In this document: positions 23,998 through 32,542 of the stretch, piece after piece
How positions within the stretch are numbered: position 1 is the stretch's first letter
Layout of the letters: the number at the start of each line of letters is the position of its first letter
NCBI GenBank assembly: GCA_050011895.1
Contig: JBEKIF010000026.1
Location: forward strand, 1 to 59,931
Reading direction: 5' to 3'
Length of the DNA stretch: 59,931 bases
From: DATBGO01 sp050011895
GTDB taxonomy: Bacteria; Actinomycetota; Actinomycetes; Streptosporangiales; Streptosporangiaceae
Notes under the pieces: generated by a model
Told to the model about the DNA's origin: nothing
Seen by the model: the letters and a program-made list of their open reading frames with translations, nothing else
Database searches by the model: none
Translations under genes and position numbers: made by a program

Positions 23998-25983
23998 ATG
24001 CCGGAACCGGTACGCACCGGTCAGCGTTATATGCCGGGCCTGGACGGGCTGCGTGCGCTGGCGGTGCTCGCTGTCATCGCCTTTCACGAGCAACTCGGAT
24101 GGGCGCCCGGAGGGATGCTCGGAGTCGGGGTGTTCTTCACCCTCAGCGGCTACCTCATCACCGATCTGCTGCTCGGGCAATGGTCCGCTTACGGCAGGCT
24201 CCGCCTTGGCGACTTCTGGCTCAGGCGGGCACGCCGGCTGCTGCCCGCGCTGTTCGTGATGCTGGCGGTCGTGACCGCCTGGGTGACGATCGCTGACCGG
24301 GTCCGGCTGGCCGGCCTGCGCGGCGCGGTGGCTGCCGCCGCCACCTACTCAAGCAACTGGTACCTGATCGCGGCCAACCAGTCCTACTTCGCCAGGTTCG
24401 CGCCGCCCGCCCCGCTCGACCACCTGTGGTCGCTCGCCGTGGAGGAACAGTTCTACATCGTCTGGCCCTGGCTGCTCCTGCTGGGCGTGTGCTGCCTGCG
24501 GACCCGCCGGGTTAGCGCGATCCGGTGGCTGGCCCTGCCCACGCTCGTGCTGGCCTGCGCGTCAGCGGTCGCCATGCTCCGGCTCTATCACCCGGGCCTG
24601 GATCCGACGAGGGTCTATGAGGGGACGGACACGCGTGCCTTCGGCCTGCTCGCGGGCGCGGCACTGGCGATGGTCTGGCCCAGCAGGAACCGGGCACGGC
24701 CGGGGATCTGGGCCCGGCTGCCGCTCGACGGCGCCGGGATCGCGGGCCTGGCGGTGATCGCAGTGATGATCTGGCGGGTCGGCCAGTACTCGCCGTTTAC
24801 TTACCGGGGCGGGCTGGCCCTGCTTTCGATAGCGACGGTCGCCGTCGTGGCCGCGGCGGCCTGCCCGGGCAGCCTGGTGGGCGCTGCGCTGGGCTGGCGG
24901 CCCTTGCGGTGGATCGGCGTCCGCTCCTACGGCATCTACCTCTGGCACTATCCGGTCATCGTGCTGACGACGCCAGCGAACGCCACGGAGGACCTGCCCA
25001 GGGCCGCCCTCCAGGTGACGGCCAGCGTGGCCCTGGCCGCCCTGTCCTGGCAGTTCGTCGAGGAGCCCGTGCGACATGGCGCCATCGAGCGGCTGGCGGC
25101 GCGGGTCCGCGCCTCAGGCTGGCGCGCCCGGCCCGTCAGGCTGGGCGGCGTAGCTGCTGCGGTGGCCGGATCCGGGGTGTTAATAGTCGCCTGCGGTGGC
25201 CTCGCCGGCGCCTTCCCGGCTCCGGCCCCGGCCGCGGACAGCCCGGCGTCCCTGGCCGCCAGCGCCTCGCAGCCCGCGATCAAGTCGGTCTCGACCGCCA
25301 GGGCGCACCCGGCGGCAGCCGGGTCGCCTCGGTCGTCCCCGGCGGACGCACCGCCTGGCGGTCCGCTCCGGACCTCCTGCCGTGCCGTCGCGCACATTGG
25401 CGACTCGACCTCCGATGGCCTGGTCTCGCCCGACTACCTGCCCGACCCGGCGAAACGGATCCCCGAGCGGTATGAGGACGTCGGGGTGCAGACCGTCCGC
25501 ACGGACATCTCGGGAGCGCGGTCGGTGGTCGAGGTACTGCCCGGTCAGGTCAACGGCTACGACGCGGCACGGGCGATGGTGGCGGAGGGATTCCAGGGCT
25601 GCTGGGTGCTCGCCCTCGGCACCAACGACACCGCTGACGTGGCCGTCGGCTCCGAGATCGGGCTGATGACCCGGATCGAGCGGATGATGTCCGTGGCCCA
25701 CGGCGAGCCTGTCATGTGGGTCAACGTAAAATCACTGCTCGTCAGCGGTCCCTACGCCGAGCCGAACATGCTGAAGTGGGACAAGACCCTCGTTCATGCC
25801 TGCGCCAGGTACCCGAACATGCGGATCTTCGACTGGGCCTCGGTGGTGAAGAATAAGTGGTTCATCTCGGACGGGATTCATTACACCTCAGCCGGTTACG
25901 CCGCCCGCTCCAAGATGATCGCCGACGCCCTGGCCAAGGCGTTCCCGCAAGACGGCCGCAGTAGCGGCTGCGTGGTCGGATAG
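23998..25983 (+). CDS. Acyltransferase-3 (OafA/YrhL-type) with C-terminal SGNH domain
   Basis: A 661-residue membrane protein. Residues 1-375 are the acyltransferase-3 domain with ten or eleven helices: YMPGLDGLRALAVLAVIAFH contains the essential His, GVGVFFTLSGYLITD and LWSLAVEEQFYIVWPW are family blocks. One further helix (GVAAAVAGSGVLIVACGGL) leads outside. Residues 455-661 form an SGNH domain: HIGDSTSDGL, ALGTNDTADV, DGIHYTSAG. AT3-SGNH proteins O-acetylate glycans, passing the acyl group from the membrane part to the SGNH part. Target glycan is not known. AAGGGGGA precedes ATG 23998. Confidence 0.93.
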   Translation: MPEPVRTGQRYMPGLDGLRALAVLAVIAFHEQLGWAPGGMLGVGVFFTLSGYLITDLLLGQWSAYGRLRLGDFWLRRARRLLPALFVMLAVVTAWVTIADRVRLAGLRGAVAAAATYSSNWYLIAANQSYFARFAPPAPLDHLWSLAVEEQFYIVWPWLLLLGVCCLRTRRVSAIRWLALPTLVLACASAVAMLRLYHPGLDPTRVYEGTDTRAFGLLAGAALAMVWPSRNRARPGIWARLPLDGAGIAGLAVIAVMIWRVGQYSPFTYRGGLALLSIATVAVVAAAACPGSLVGAALGWRPLRWIGVRSYGIYLWHYPVIVLTTPANATEDLPRAALQVTASVALAALSWQFVEEPVRHGAIERLAARVRASGWRARPVRLGGVAAAVAGSGVLIVACGGLAGAFPAPAPAADSPASLAASASQPAIKSVSTARAHPAAAGSPRSSPADAPPGGPLRTSCRAVAHIGDSTSDGLVSPDYLPDPAKRIPERYEDVGVQTVRTDISGARSVVEVLPGQVNGYDAARAMVAEGFQGCWVLALGTNDTADVAVGSEIGLMTRIERMMSVAHGEPVMWVNVKSLLVSGPYAEPNMLKWDKTLVHACARYPNMRIFDWASVVKNKWFISDGIHYTSAGYAARSKMIADALAKAFPQDGRSSGCVVG

Positions 25984-26023
25984 CCGCCGTTGCCCGCGCC
26001 GGGCCGGCCGCCGACTGGCGACC

Positions 26024-26065
26024 CGGCCCGGCAGCAGGCCGGCCCGGCCCGGCAGCAGGCCGGCC
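26024..26065. repeat. 21-bp tandem repeat between convergent genes
   Basis: Two exact 21-bp copies (26024-26044, 26045-26065) start CGGCCCGGCAGCAGG. The GGCC-rich arms can pair with each other, so the element could also end transcription of both convergent genes. Confidence 0.75.
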
Positions 26066-26081
26066 CGGTCCGGCCCGGCGC

Positions 26082-26498
26082 TTAAGGTATCCGCCGCCCG
26101 GTCACCGAGGTTGGCCGGATCCGCACCCAGAACGGGTGTTCCACGTTGGCTGCCCACCGGTCCAGGCCGAGGTGGCCAAGCCGGTCGATTTCAGGCGCCT
26201 CGTACACCACCGTGGCCCGGCCTGTCACCAGGACGCTCCAGCCGGTCCGGCTCTCCTGGTCATAGGTGTCGGCCTCGAAGGCGACCAGGCCCTGCTCGCC
26301 CGCTGCCGCGAGCTTCGACCCGCGGGACGTGCGGAAGACCACGTCCTGCCCGTCCATCACATGGTTAACCGGCAGGATCACCATCTCCCCATCGGCATTG
26401 AAGCCGACCCTCCCCAGCGGCACCGAGCCGAGCAGCTCCAGGCAAGTGTCGAACGGCAACGGCTCAAGCCCCGCGTGGTCGATCGGTTGACCTGTCAT
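26082..26498 (-). CDS. Pyridoxamine 5'-phosphate oxidase (PPOX) family protein
   Basis: A 138-residue split-barrel flavin/F420-binding protein. CLELLGSVPLGRVGFNADG and MVILPVNHVMDGQDVVFRTS are the typical strands of Rv3369-like or NimA-like proteins, and GWSVLVTGRATVV follows. GGAGAG precedes ATG 26498, fixing the start over an upstream in-frame codon. Such proteins bind FMN, F420 or heme; the residue pattern does not let me decide. Confidence 0.85.
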   Translation of the reverse strand: MTGQPIDHAGLEPLPFDTCLELLGSVPLGRVGFNADGEMVILPVNHVMDGQDVVFRTSRGSKLAAAGEQGLVAFEADTYDQESRTGWSVLVTGRATVVYEAPEIDRLGHLGLDRWAANVEHPFWVRIRPTSVTGRRIP

Positions 26499-26682
26499 GT
26501 CACTCTCCTGCTCCGGCCCACAAGGTAAGAACCCTGTCACATCGGGGACGCGGCGAGCACCCCGTTCGACACGGTACGCCCCGTGGTCCTGGCGGCCAGG
26601 GACGGGCGGACCGGATCATCCCGCGCGCAGGCCGCCGAGGTGTCCCAGACCGGCTGAGCCGCGGCGCCCCCGGGGCTGCCGC

Positions 26683-27162
26683 TCACTCGCCGGTGAAACC
26701 GTCTAGCAGTTCGCGTGTCGCGTCGGCATGTCCCGCGTGCCGCGCGGTCTCGTTGATGAGGTGCAGCAGCACCCAGCGAAGGTCCGCGTCGGCAGCCCGG
26801 CCGCACGGTGCGGTGAGCGGCATCGACATGACGACCGCATCGGTGGCAGCCGCCCGTTCCCGGTAGGCGGCGACCGCGGTGCTCACCGTGAGCTCCGGTC
26901 CCGGGCTGAACTCCGTCTCATTCCTGCTGACTTCCTGCCCGAGCATCCCGCCGTCGATCCACCGCCACTCGACGTGGGTGAGATGGTTGATGATGCCCAG
27001 CAGCGAGATCAGGGCATTACCCGGCCGCCAGCGGGCCTGCTCATCGCTGAGACCCTCGACCTTGCGGATCACCGCGCCCCGGAGGAACCCGAGCCAGCGC
27101 AGGAACAGCTCACGCTCATCGGGAGTGCCGCGCGGGAGTCCGGGCTCTGGAGCGGAGGACAT
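26683..27162 (-). CDS. DinB family (DUF664) protein
   Basis: A 159-residue four-helix bundle protein. LSLLGIINHLTHVEWRW-like sequence (ISLLGIINHLTHVEWRW) supplies the first metal His and LLHLINETARHAGHADATRE the two others, the classic DinB/DUF664 triad. It belongs to a group including mycothiol-dependent transferases; the reaction here is not known. ATG 27162 has TATTGT ten bases upstream and no ribosome site, suggesting a leaderless transcript; GTG 27177 is an alternative. Confidence 0.88.
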   Translation of the reverse strand: MSSAPEPGLPRGTPDERELFLRWLGFLRGAVIRKVEGLSDEQARWRPGNALISLLGIINHLTHVEWRWIDGGMLGQEVSRNETEFSPGPELTVSTAVAAYRERAAATDAVVMSMPLTAPCGRAADADLRWVLLHLINETARHAGHADATRELLDGFTGE

Positions 27163-27208
27163 TGCTGCACAATACACCGTCAGCCGGTGCGGGCCGCCGG
27201 GCCGCAGC

Positions 27209-28222
27209 CTAGCGCGGTGCGCGCAGCCCGGGCGCGACCTTCTCGGCGATCAGCTCGAAGGAACGAATCCGGTCCCCGATGTCGTACACCATCGCGGTGA
27301 GCATCAGCTCATCGGCACCGGATCGGTCGAGCAGCGCGGCCAGCTGCCGGCCGACGGTGTCCGGCGAGCCGACCGCCTGGCCAGCAAAACGCTCCGCGGC
27401 GAACTCCAGCTCACGCTCCGAGTACGGGTAGGCGGCGGCCTCACCGGGGGTGGCCAGGGGCTGCGGCCGCCCGGCGCGCAGCTGCAGGAACGACAGCGCA
27501 GCCGGGCCGGACAGCCAGCGGGCCCGCTCATCGGTGTCCGCGCAGATCGCGCTGACCGCCACCATCGCACGAGGCCGCTGCAGCCAGCGCGACGGCCGGA
27601 ACTGCTGCCGGTACAAGGCCAGCGCGGGCACCGTATTGGCGGCGCTGAAATGGTGGGCGAAGGAGAACGGCAGTCCAAGCAGCCCGGCCAGCTGCGCGCT
27701 GAATCCGCTGGAGCCGAGCAGCCATATCGCGGGCATGTCGCCCCGGCCGGGTGTTGCGGTGATCCGCGCCCGCGGATCGTCGCCGGTGAACAGCCGGATC
27801 AGGTCGTCGAGCTCCTCCGGGAATGCCTCGGCCGACAAGCCTTCCATGGTGCGGCGCAGCGCCAGGGCGGTGAGCTGATCAGTGCCGGGGGCCCGGCCGA
27901 TGCCCAGATCGATCCGGCCCGGATGCAGCGCTTCCAGGGTGCCGAACTGCTCGGCGACTACCAGCGGAGCGTGGTTGGGCAGCATCACCCCGCCGGATCC
28001 GACCCGGATCCTGGACGTGGCCGCCGCCAGGTGCGCGATCAGGACCGCAGGTGCCGAGCTGGCGATCGCCGGCATGTTGTGATGCTCGGCCACCCAGAAC
28101 CGCTGGTAGCCAAGCTCCTCGGTGCGCCTGGCCAGCTCAGTAGTCTGGCGGAGCGCCTGGCCGGCCGTCGTGCCTGCGGCTACCGGCGATAGGTCAAGAA
28201 CGGAAAGCGGAACGTCAGTCAC
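27209..28222 (-). CDS. LLM-class flavin-dependent oxidoreductase
   Basis: A 337-residue luciferase-like TIM-barrel protein. PLSVLDLSPVAAGTTAGQAL, RFWVAEHHNMPAIASSAP and IRVGSGGVMLPNHAPLVVAE are the signature of the group 1 bacterial-luciferase-like monooxygenases that lack F420-specific features. HPGRIDLGIGRAPGTD is the flavin-phosphate region. The substrate is unknown. It follows the divergent side of the PPOX gene in the same orientation. Confidence 0.92.
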   Translation of the reverse strand: MTDVPLSVLDLSPVAAGTTAGQALRQTTELARRTEELGYQRFWVAEHHNMPAIASSAPAVLIAHLAAATSRIRVGSGGVMLPNHAPLVVAEQFGTLEALHPGRIDLGIGRAPGTDQLTALALRRTMEGLSAEAFPEELDDLIRLFTGDDPRARITATPGRGDMPAIWLLGSSGFSAQLAGLLGLPFSFAHHFSAANTVPALALYRQQFRPSRWLQRPRAMVAVSAICADTDERARWLSGPAALSFLQLRAGRPQPLATPGEAAAYPYSERELEFAAERFAGQAVGSPDTVGRQLAALLDRSGADELMLTAMVYDIGDRIRSFELIAEKVAPGLRAPR

Positions 28223-28274
28223 TTAAGAGGCCAACTCAGGCCCGGACCGGTTTCTTCCGCCGCCCCGGTGGCCG

Positions 28275-28709
28275 TCAGTTGCTGTAGATCCTGGTCGGCT
28301 CGATCAGCACGACGGCGCGCCGCTGCGAGTCCATGACCTCGTCGTAGGCCGCCCAGTCGTCATGCGTGCCGCCGGCGGCGGTGAAGACCTCGCGGCGCAG
28401 CAACCGGAGCCGCTCGTGATCGAAACCGGGCTGCGGATCATCGGGCCCGATGATCTGCGCCCTGCCCTCGACGCTGGCCCAGTCACCACCCGAGCGGAAC
28501 GTGACGGTGACCTGGGGCCGGGCCCGCAGGTTGCGCAGCTTTGCCTGACCGTAGGTCACGAATCCGAGCACCTCGCCGCCGGTGCCCGGGTGCTGCAGCA
28601 TGCCAGCGTTGACAACAGAGGACTGCACGGTGCTATCGGACCGGACCGTCGACACCACCACGAGGAATCGCTCGCGGCGGCCGATCGCGATCGCGCGGGA
28701 CAAGTTCAT
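28275..28709 (-). CDS. PPOX-class F420-dependent-type reductase
   Basis: A 144-residue protein. FLVVVSTVRSDSTVQSSVVN, KLRNLRARPQVTVTFRSGGD and WASVEGRAQIIGPDDP form the split barrel of the Rv1155/TIGR03618 branch that uses F420H2 or FMN. Start ATG 28709 is where family similarity begins. It is divergent from the His-rich membrane protein, with 115 bases between the starts. Cofactor choice is inferred from the family only. Confidence 0.85.
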   Translation of the reverse strand: MNLSRAIAIGRRERFLVVVSTVRSDSTVQSSVVNAGMLQHPGTGGEVLGFVTYGQAKLRNLRARPQVTVTFRSGGDWASVEGRAQIIGPDDPQPGFDHERLRLLRREVFTAAGGTHDDWAAYDEVMDSQRRAVVLIEPTRIYSN

Positions 28710-28824
28710 CAGAACATTCTCGCCCCTGGTAGTGCTGGCGGGCGGTTCCCCCGGTGCGGGAGACTTGGCGGGGGTGCCGTCCGCCGTTACCCGAGCCCGG
28801 GGGCGGCCGCTGGTAGGGGTTGAC

Positions 28825-29622
28825 ATGTCCGGCTGGTTCGAAGCGCAAATCGTGCACACCGGGCGGCTGCCGCTGTTCTGCTTCTTTGTTGCGTTCGTGG
28901 TCGGCTTCGGTTTCATCCGGCTGTCGGTACGGCTGATCCGCGCGCAGGTCCGGTGGTGGCCGGGCAATGTCATCGCCGGTGCGGTGCACATCCACCACAT
29001 GGTCTTCGGCGTGGTGTTCATGGCCGTTGGCGGCGTTGCCGAGCTGGCCGCGCCGCTTTACTCGATCGGCTGGCGAGCGGGACCTGCCGCCTTGTTCGGT
29101 CTCGGCACCGCGCTGGTGCTCGATGAGTTCGCGCTCTTGCTGCACCTGCGCGATGTGTACTGGAGCAATGAGGGACGGCTGTCGATCGACGCCGTTTTCG
29201 TCGCCGCCGGGGTGACCGCGCTGCTGCTGATCGGGATCAGCCCGGTCGGCGTCAGCCCGGCCGGGGTGAAGAGCGTGGCCGACCACGAATGGCTGCCTGG
29301 AAGCCTCGGCGCAGTGATGACGTTCACCGTGGCCGTGGCGGTGCTCTTCGTGCTCGCCGCGATCACGCTGCTGAAGGGCAAGGTCTGGACCGGACTGGTC
29401 GGCCTCTTCCTGCCGCCGATCTTCATCGCGGGCGCGGTCAGGCTGGCCAGGCCGGGCTCCCCGTGGGCCCGCTGGCGCTACCGGGACCGGCCGGGGAAGC
29501 TCGCCAGGGCCGGCCGCCGCGAGCAGCGGCTGCGGCTGCCGGTGGTACGCGCGAAGATCCGGGTCCAGGACCTGCTCACCGGTCGCCACGACCAGCCGGC
29601 CGTGCCTGGCAAGCCGACCTGA
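28825..29622 (+). CDS. Polytopic membrane protein with HIHHMVFG motif
   Basis: A 265-residue protein with six or seven hydrophobic segments. The second ends in AGAVHIHHMVFGVVFMAVGG, three His close together at the membrane surface, followed by TALVLDEFALLLHL with acidic residues. Similar actinobacterial proteins are annotated only as membrane proteins. The His/Asp/Glu spacing could bind a metal. The C-terminal 60 residues are basic and cytoplasmic. ATG 28825 is preceded by TAGGGG. No named function. Confidence 0.7.
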   Translation: MSGWFEAQIVHTGRLPLFCFFVAFVVGFGFIRLSVRLIRAQVRWWPGNVIAGAVHIHHMVFGVVFMAVGGVAELAAPLYSIGWRAGPAALFGLGTALVLDEFALLLHLRDVYWSNEGRLSIDAVFVAAGVTALLLIGISPVGVSPAGVKSVADHEWLPGSLGAVMTFTVAVAVLFVLAAITLLKGKVWTGLVGLFLPPIFIAGAVRLARPGSPWARWRYRDRPGKLARAGRREQRLRLPVVRAKIRVQDLLTGRHDQPAVPGKPT

Positions 29623-29709
29623 CCGGTGCGGCGATGGCCCTTGCCGCGCCGGCTCGCCGCGGTCTACCCTCCGGGCATTGGTTGTCCTCGCGCATCGAAG
29701 GAGGCCGCG

Positions 29710-30693
29710 ATGGCGCATCGCACGCCGGAGCCTGCGGCCGGCGCGGTAGGGGACCCGGCAGCGGGCCAGGCACCGGCGGCTGACGCGCTCCGGCCAGGCG
29801 GCGGCACGATCCTCGACGCGATCGGCAATACGCCCTTGGTCATGATCGACGGGATATGGGTCAAGCTCGAGCAGCTCAACCCGTCCGGATCCATCAAGGC
29901 ACGGATCGCCAAGTTCATGATCGAGCGCGCGGAGCGGGAGGGGCTGCTGCGGCCCGGGGACACCATCGTCGAGGCGAGCAGCGGCAATACCGGGAACGCG
30001 ATGAGCATGGTCGCCGCCGTTAAGGGTTACCGGATGCTCGTCGTCATGCCGAACGGGATGACCGGCGAGCGGGTGGCGATCTCGCGGGCCTTCGGCGCGC
30101 AGGTAGTGAAGCTCGGTGACTTTCACGTCAATGACGCGCTGGCCAAGGCCAGCGAACTCGGCGCGGAACCCGGACACTTCGCGCCACGGCAATTCGATTC
30201 AGAATGGAACGTCGAGGAGAACCGCACCTGGCTCGGCCCGGAGACCCTCGCCCAGCTGCCGCCCGGCGTCGTACCGGACGCCGTGGTCAACGGAGTCGGC
30301 ACCGGAGGGACCATCGTCGGCGTCGGCCAGTGCTTCCGCGCGCGCAACCCATCGTGCCGCGTCGTTGCCATCGAGCCCAACGAGTCGTGCACCCTGATGT
30401 GCGGAGAGGTCGGTCAGCACCTCATTGAGGGCATCGCCGACGGCTTCGTTCCCGGCATCTACGCCAGGCACCGTCACATGATCGACGAGATAGTAGCCGT
30501 GGACAGCGACGCGGCGATCAGCGAGATGCGGCGCCTGGCCCGCGAGTGCGGGCTGTTCGTGGGGCCGAGTTCCGGCGCGAATCTCGTCGCAGCCCGCGAA
30601 CTCCGAGCCCGCCACCCGGACCTCAGGCACGTCGTGACGTTCTTCTGCGATGAGGGCGAGAAGTACATTAACGACTACTTCCTCGGCTCTTGA
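29710..30693 (+). CDS. Cysteine-synthase-like PLP enzyme
   Basis: A 327-residue fold-type II PLP enzyme. The PLP Lys is in LNPSGSIKARIAKF; VEASSGNTGNAMS binds substrate carboxylate; VNGVGTGGTIVGVG binds the phosphate. After a 30-residue Ala/Pro-rich leader, GGTILDAIGNTPLVMIDG aligns with the O-acetylserine sulfhydrylase start. In cysteine synthases S-G-S-x-K is followed by D; here A-R, so substrate may differ (for example phosphoserine or beta-cyanoalanine type). AAGGAGG precedes ATG 29710. It is isolated from other sulfur genes, although the redox cluster starts 170 bases downstream. Confidence 0.85.
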   Translation: MAHRTPEPAAGAVGDPAAGQAPAADALRPGGGTILDAIGNTPLVMIDGIWVKLEQLNPSGSIKARIAKFMIERAEREGLLRPGDTIVEASSGNTGNAMSMVAAVKGYRMLVVMPNGMTGERVAISRAFGAQVVKLGDFHVNDALAKASELGAEPGHFAPRQFDSEWNVEENRTWLGPETLAQLPPGVVPDAVVNGVGTGGTIVGVGQCFRARNPSCRVVAIEPNESCTLMCGEVGQHLIEGIADGFVPGIYARHRHMIDEIVAVDSDAAISEMRRLARECGLFVGPSSGANLVAARELRARHPDLRHVVTFFCDEGEKYINDYFLGS

Positions 30694-30865
30694 CGCCTGC
30701 CGGACCGGGCCGGGCACCGCGGGGAGGCGGGCATTCGGCCACCTCGGGCACTTCTCCTGAATCGACGGGGCAGGCTCCGGCCCGGACGACCTGACATCGC
30801 GCTTAGCATGGGGCAATGCAGGTCTCCGGTTCCGAGCCCGGCAACGACGTCCGAGCCTTGCGCCA

Positions 30866-32542
30866 GTGACGGGCCCAGCAGGCGCGCCGCGCGCCGCTAT
30901 CCTGACCGTCGACGACGACCCGGGCGTGTCCCGCGCGGTCGCCCGCGACCTCCGGCGCCGCTACGGCGAGCGCTACCGGATCGTGCGCGCCGAATCTGGC
31001 GACACGGCCCTGGACGCGCTGCGCCAGATGAAGCTGCGCGGCGAGCTGGTCGCGGTGCTGCTAGCCGACTACCGGATGCCGCAGATGAACGGCATCGAGT
31101 TCCTCGAGCTGGCGATGGATGTGTACCCGGCGGCGCGGCGGGTGCTGCTGACCGCCTACGCGGACACCAACGCGGCCATCGACGCGATCAACGTCGTCGA
31201 TCTCGATCACTATCTGCTCAAGCCCTGGGATCCGCCGGAGGAGAAGCTCTACCCGGTGGTCGACGCGCTGCTTGAGGCCTGGCTGACCACGGACAACCGG
31301 CCGGTCAGCCAGATCAAGGTGATCGGGCACCGGTGGTCGGCCCGCTCCAACGAGGTACGCGAGTTCCTCGCCCGCAACCAGGTGCCTTACCGCTGGTACG
31401 CCTCGGACGAGCCGGAAGGAGAGCGGCTCCTCAAGGCGGCGGCGGCCGACGGGCTGACGCTTCCGGTCGTGATCACGGCCGACGGCGAGGTGCTGGTGGC
31501 GCCGACCGACGCGGAGCTGGCCGGCAAGGCCGGGCTCAGCACTACTCCGTCCACCGACTTCTACGACCTGATCGTGATCGGCGGCGGCCCGGCCGGCCTC
31601 GGCGCCGCCGTCTACGGCGCGTCCGAGGGGCTTCGCACCGTGCTCGTCGAGCGCACCGCGACCGGCGGCCAGGCGGGCCAGAGCTCACGGATCGAGAACT
31701 ACCTGGGCTTTCCCGACGGCGTGTCGGGCGCGCAGCTGACCGACCGGGCCCGGCGCCAGGCCCACAAGTTCGGGGCCGAGGTGCTCACCACCCGCGACGT
31801 CGTCGGCCTGGAGGTCAACGGGTCGGGCCGCAGCGTCCGGTTCGCGGACGGCGCGGCGATCAGCGCGCACACGGTGATCCTGGCCACCGGGGTCACCTAC
31901 CGGCAGCTGGCCGCTCCCGGCCTCGCCGAGCTGACCGGGCGCGGCATCTTCTACGGGTCCGCGCTCACCGGGGCGGTCGGCTGCACCGATCAGGACGTTT
32001 ACATCGTCGGCGGCGCCAACTCGGCCGGGCAGGCGGCGGTCTACCTGTCCAGGGCCGCGCGGTCGGTGACGATCCTGGTCCGCGGCGCATCGCTGCACGC
32101 GTCGATGTCGTACTACCTCATCCAGCAGATCGAGAAGATTCCCAGCATCTCGGCCCGCGGCTGTACCGAGGTCGCCGCGGCGCACGGGAGTGACCATCTG
32201 GAACGGCTCACGCTCCGCGACAACTCCTCCGGCGTCACCGAGACCGTCGATGCGCAATGGCTGTTCCTCTTCATCGGCGCCGCGCCGCTCACTGGCTGGC
32301 TCGACGGCGTGGTCGCCAGGGACGACCGCGGCTTCGTGCTGGCAGGCCCCGACCTGGCTCCCGACGGTGGCAGGCCTCCGGGCTGGCCGCTGGACCGGGC
32401 TCCCTACCACCTGGAGACCAGCGTGCCCGGGGTCTTCGTCGCTGGCGACGCGCGGTCCGAGTCGGCCAAGCGGGTCGCCTCGGCCGTCGGCGAGGGCGCC
32501 ATGGCCGTCATGCTCGTGCACAGGTACCTGGAGAAGCTATGA
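30866..32542 (+). CDS. Response regulator fused to thioredoxin-reductase-like flavoprotein
   Basis: A 558-residue three-part protein. Residues 10-130 are a receiver domain with Asp16-18, phosphoacceptor Asp68 (LLADYRMPQMNG), Thr in LLTAYAD and Lys119 (LLKPW). Residues 145-222 form a glutaredoxin-like fold (VIGHRWSARSNEVREFLA) lacking CxxC. Residues 230-558 are thioredoxin-reductase-like with IVIGGGPAGLGAAVYGA and GVFVAGDAR for FAD, and IVGGANSAGQAAVYL for NAD(P). The CATC redox motif is replaced by SALTGAVGC. Phosphorylation may therefore control a flavin enzyme acting on something other than thioredoxin. Its stop overlaps the kinase start. Confidence 0.9.
   Translation: MTGPAGAPRAAILTVDDDPGVSRAVARDLRRRYGERYRIVRAESGDTALDALRQMKLRGELVAVLLADYRMPQMNGIEFLELAMDVYPAARRVLLTAYADTNAAIDAINVVDLDHYLLKPWDPPEEKLYPVVDALLEAWLTTDNRPVSQIKVIGHRWSARSNEVREFLARNQVPYRWYASDEPEGERLLKAAAADGLTLPVVITADGEVLVAPTDAELAGKAGLSTTPSTDFYDLIVIGGGPAGLGAAVYGASEGLRTVLVERTATGGQAGQSSRIENYLGFPDGVSGAQLTDRARRQAHKFGAEVLTTRDVVGLEVNGSGRSVRFADGAAISAHTVILATGVTYRQLAAPGLAELTGRGIFYGSALTGAVGCTDQDVYIVGGANSAGQAAVYLSRAARSVTILVRGASLHASMSYYLIQQIEKIPSISARGCTEVAAAHGSDHLERLTLRDNSSGVTETVDAQWLFLFIGAAPLTGWLDGVVARDDRGFVLAGPDLAPDGGRPPGWPLDRAPYHLETSVPGVFVAGDARSESAKRVASAVGEGAMAVMLVHRYLEKL

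Noticed and set aside
28633..30192. Minus-strand frame of 519 codons opposite the membrane protein and cysteine-synthase-like genes
   Set aside because: No family resemblance; the plus-strand genes have ribosome sites and motifs.
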